Origin: Oscillospiraceae bacterium
Lineage (GTDB): Bacteria; Bacillota; Clostridia; Oscillospirales; Oscillospiraceae
Direction: 5' to 3'
Length of the DNA: 48,985 bases
Assembly (NCBI GenBank): GCA_902784305.1
Contig: CACZUK010000004.1
Location: 1-48,985 of the forward strand
The translations under genes and the position numbers were made by a program. The notes beneath the pieces are model-generated. The model was given only the letters and a program-made list of their open reading frames with translations. It did not search any database and was not told where the DNA came from. Positions 47,666-48,985 of the stretch are shown in pieces (the stretch's first letter is position 1; each line of letters opens with the position of its first letter).

Positions 47666-47712
47666 AAAATCGGAGAACGTCCAATGACATTCTCCGATTT
47701 CCTTTTTTTTCA
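47666..47712. terminator. Hairpin terminator between the small ORFs and the recombinase
   Basis: AAATCGGAGAA pairs perfectly with TTCTCCGATTT over 11 bp. The plus side is followed by CCTTTTTTTT and the minus side by TTTTATG, so it can terminate both ways. On the minus strand it separates the small ORFs from the recombinase and may limit its expression. Confidence 0.8.
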
Positions 47713-47757
47713 GGCTTCACCGCATAATGGAACGAGGGCGAATTGTAAGGGGAGGCC

Positions 47758-47937
47758 TTAAGCGATTTCGCCGCCGGGCTTCTCATCGGGCACCGCCGCT
47801 TGCTCCAGCAGCCTCCGCTTGTAGGAGTCGGAGGTGATTTGAGCGACCCGTTCCAACATAGCCTGAGGCGAAGCCTCAAAGTAGTCGTCGTGAATCCTCA
47901 CAATACTATCTCCGACTTTCAGTTCTCTTACGACCAC
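47758..47937 (-). CDS. 59-residue small protein upstream of the recombinase
   Basis: A GTG start follows AAGGAGAG at 6 nt. The protein begins VVVRELKVGDSIVRIHDDYF, contains SDSYKRRLLEQ and ends GGEIA. It is acidic overall with a predicted short beta segment then helices. Similar small ORFs accompany serine-recombinase elements in Clostridia as I recall, but no function is known. It could be a recombination directionality or regulatory factor (speculative). Confidence 0.65.
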   Translation of the reverse strand: MVVRELKVGDSIVRIHDDYFEASPQAMLERVAQITSDSYKRRLLEQAAVPDEKPGGEIA

Positions 47938-48115
47938 AACGACTCTCCTTTCTGTATGTCTGCATGCGTCTCTTAGGGCGCAGGTGTGGTTCTCCCGTAG
48001 TATGGTCGATTCCTGGAAAAATATCTGCGCTCAGCGCATCGCTAAGAAGCTCCTTATGTCCCGCCGACGGCGGAATCGGGCAGAGCTCTTCTTCTCTGAT
48101 ATTAATTGTATGCAT
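47906..48115 (-). CDS. Possible 69-residue protein of the mobile element
   Basis: ATG 48115 opens a frame beginning MHTINIREEELCPIPPSAG, continuing LLSDALSADIFPG and ending in a basic tail. It overlaps the 59-residue gene by 32 nt in another frame. There is no clear Shine-Dalgarno, so expression may depend on coupling to the small ORFs before it. The composition is protein-like, but support is limited. Confidence 0.42.
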   Translation of the reverse strand: MHTINIREEELCPIPPSAGHKELLSDALSADIFPGIDHTTGEPHLRPKRRMQTYRKESRCGRKRTESRR

Positions 48116-48148
48116 CTTTGAAAAAATGTTAAATCAGCATCCAAACAT

Positions 48149-48235
48149 TTACTCAATTTCCAGCTTCTGCTGCCCAAAAACCCATAGCAAATGGGGAGCA
48201 GGGACTTTTGTTGTCGCATCAATTTGTTTTGTCAT
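48149..48235 (-). CDS. Possible 28-residue ORF coupled to an 8-codon leader
   Basis: ATG 48235 overlaps the stop of the 8-codon leader (ATGA). The peptide begins MTKQIDATTKVPAPH and ends QKLEIE. No homologue known to me. Translation would rely on the leader's strong ribosome site. Confidence 0.35.
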   Translation of the reverse strand: MTKQIDATTKVPAPHLLWVFGQQKLEIE

Positions 48236-48258
48236 CGTTGTTTTACATTGTCTTTCAT
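48232..48258 (-). CDS. Possible 8-codon leader peptide with perfect Shine-Dalgarno
   Basis: MKDNVKQR, preceded by CAGGAGG at a spacing of 8 nt. It follows a terminator hairpin and precedes a run of small ORFs, the arrangement seen in attenuated resistance and element operons. Confidence 0.35.
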   Translation of the reverse strand: MKDNVKQR

Positions 48259-48280
48259 GACCGTGTCCTCCTGAAATAAT

Positions 48281-48339
48281 AAAAAGAAGCGCTTTATCTG
48301 CCTCGGAAAAACCGAAGTCAGAACAAAGCGCTTCTTTTC
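48281..48339 (-). terminator. Attenuator-like terminator in the leader of the element operon
   Basis: GAAGCGCTTT and AAAGCGCTTC form the base of a long hairpin with inner TCTG/CAGA and CGG/CCG stems. On the minus strand the stem is followed by TTTTTATTATTT and then directly by CAGGAGG and the leader ATG. The plus side also ends in TTTTCT. Confidence 0.78.
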
Positions 48340-48346
48340 TGATTCT

Positions 48347-48352
48347 ATTATA
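48347..48352 (-). promoter_or_regulatory. Candidate -10 box of the element operon
   Basis: A perfect TATAAT on the minus strand just upstream of the attenuator hairpin. The -35 region is poor (CTGAAC at 17 nt), so the promoter is uncertain. Confidence 0.35.
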
Positions 48353-48502
48353 TACGAAATCAGTAATTCGTTCAGGAATCCATAAAGAAATATAGGAAAA
48401 AATGATAATGCGAAAGGTCTCCGGTCATGCTGTCAAAGCAGAGCAGCGGATGGTGCCCATTTATAGTTGAACGCTGCGCTTTCCTGTTTCCCATAGGCAG
48501 CC

Positions 48503-48730
48503 CTGAATCATATCTGTTCGAATCCTTACTTGCTCACCTTTCGACGAGAGCCAACAGAGAGTATTCCGCGTGTGAAACTGACAGAAGAAGTCCTCGCAGA
48601 ACCAATGGCAGAAATCCCATCGCAACAAGTGTTCATGGTAACTGGGGTTCGAGGCAGCGGGAAAAACGTGTTTATGACGACAGCTGCAAATTCGATAAAA
48701 AAACAAGCGGAACAAGATTCCTTGGGATAG
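48503..48730 (+). pseudogene. N-terminal remnant of a P-loop (AAA-type) ATPase
   Basis: An in-frame stretch reads SNPYLLTFRREPTESIPR, then QVFMVTGVRGSGKNVFM and stops at TAG 48728 after about 75 codons. The family I recall as 'ITGVRGSGKTVLMTEIAN' ATPases runs to several hundred residues, so this is only the first domain part. The Walker A Thr is replaced by Asn (GSGKN) and no sensible start lies upstream. It is probably a decayed gene carried in or beside the mobile element. Confidence 0.6.
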
Positions 48731-48806
48731 CCGACAAGGCACTTTTGTTATCAACTCAGAATCAAGACAAAATATTCTTACCATTTTACCATACCAACAC
48801 ATATCA

Positions 48807-48852
48807 AATAATGGCACAGAAGCAGGTTGCAATCCTCTTCTGTGCCATTATT
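48807..48852. terminator. Perfect 16-bp inverted repeat, terminator-like
   Basis: AATAATGGCACAGAAG pairs with CTTCTGTGCCATTATT around 14 nt. The flanks are AT-rich but lack a strong T-run. The sequence from here to the window end (48853-48985) is AT-rich and shows no gene I can support. Confidence 0.6.
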
Positions 48853-48985
48853 ATTAGAAAGATCTGATTTAACAAAAATGCCGTTAAGCTCCTTACTTGC
48901 ATAGTGTTGCAGTCAATCTTCCGAGATTTGTGAGAAAAATTCTCTATATCGCAGTGTTATCGACGTTTTGAAAGCCAGATTCAGT

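Noticed and set aside
48510-48525. GTTCGAATCC, similar to a tRNA T-loop
   Set aside because: No acceptor stem, D-arm or anticodon arm can be formed around it; the bases encode part of the ATPase remnant.
48427-48867. 146-codon plus-strand frame in the AT-rich tail
   Set aside because: It overlaps the recognisable ATPase remnant in another frame, and its own translation shows no motif or ribosome site.

Overview
This is a GC-rich chromosomal window (Pfam-level reading by eye). It looks like a gut Clostridia member, probably Oscillospiraceae-like: ribose-type ABC operon, anaerobic (CbiK/CbiD/CbiG) cobalamin pathway, Na+/alanine symporter, short palindromic intergenic repeats, and a large-serine-recombinase element that is clearly more AT-rich. 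The taxonomic call is inference; there is no rRNA or tRNA gene to anchor it.

Layout. (a) 1-1673: 3' part of a secreted-type GH17-like glycosidase with two FN3 domains. (b) 1775-10548, minus strand: an eight-gene carbohydrate uptake and catabolism operon in the order substrate-binding lipoprotein, permease, ATPase, permease, amidohydrolase, 2-hydroxyacid dehydrogenase, FGGY kinase, VOC protein. It diverges from a GntR/FCD regulator (11167-11880). The shared intergenic region has promoters for both directions and three GTATAC-cored palindromes, one overlapping the operon -10 box. (c) 12115-13335, minus strand: an AlaA-like aminotransferase. (d) 13919-37867, plus strand: a very long, tightly overlapping operon covering corrin biosynthesis from glutamyl-tRNA to cobalamin. 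It holds cobD, cbiP, cbiC, cbiK, cbiD, cbiF, cbiG, a TfoX-N protein, cbiH, cbiJ, cbiET, cbiA, cobT, cobU, cobS, a second CobU-like gene, cobC, cbiB, cbiL, hemA-sirC, hemC, cobA-hemD, hemB, hemL and an acyltransferase, closed by a terminator. A 22-codon leader ORF with its own Shine-Dalgarno precedes cobD and is coupled to it by an ATGA overlap. I see no cobalamin-riboswitch B12 box upstream. (e) 37969-40192: metallophosphatase and LysR regulator (minus), then an orphan 28-codon gene with its own promoter and terminator. (f) 40291-42614: a MITE-like element and the tex gene. (g) 42874-45866: AGCS symporter and a conserved membrane protein, each followed by copies of a ~132-bp tandem repeat that starts with a hairpin whose arms covary between copies. 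(h) 45910-48985: truncated 3' end of an interrupted gene, then a large serine recombinase, small ORFs with an attenuator-like leader, and a broken P-loop ATPase. This is probably one end of an integrated mobile element whose other end lies outside the window.

How the genes work together. HemA, HemL, HemB, HemC, HemD and CobA make precorrin-2 from glutamyl-tRNA, the SirC domain oxidises it, CbiK inserts cobalt, and the Cbi/Cob enzymes complete ring contraction, amidation and nucleotide-loop assembly. No gene for a corrinoid adenosyltransferase or an L-threonine kinase is visible here, and no haem-branch gene past uroporphyrinogen III, so this cluster appears dedicated to the corrinoid/sirohaem branch.

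Limits. Family calls come from reading motifs, not from searches; coordinates of starts were chosen by Shine-Dalgarno position, overlap and family N-termini.
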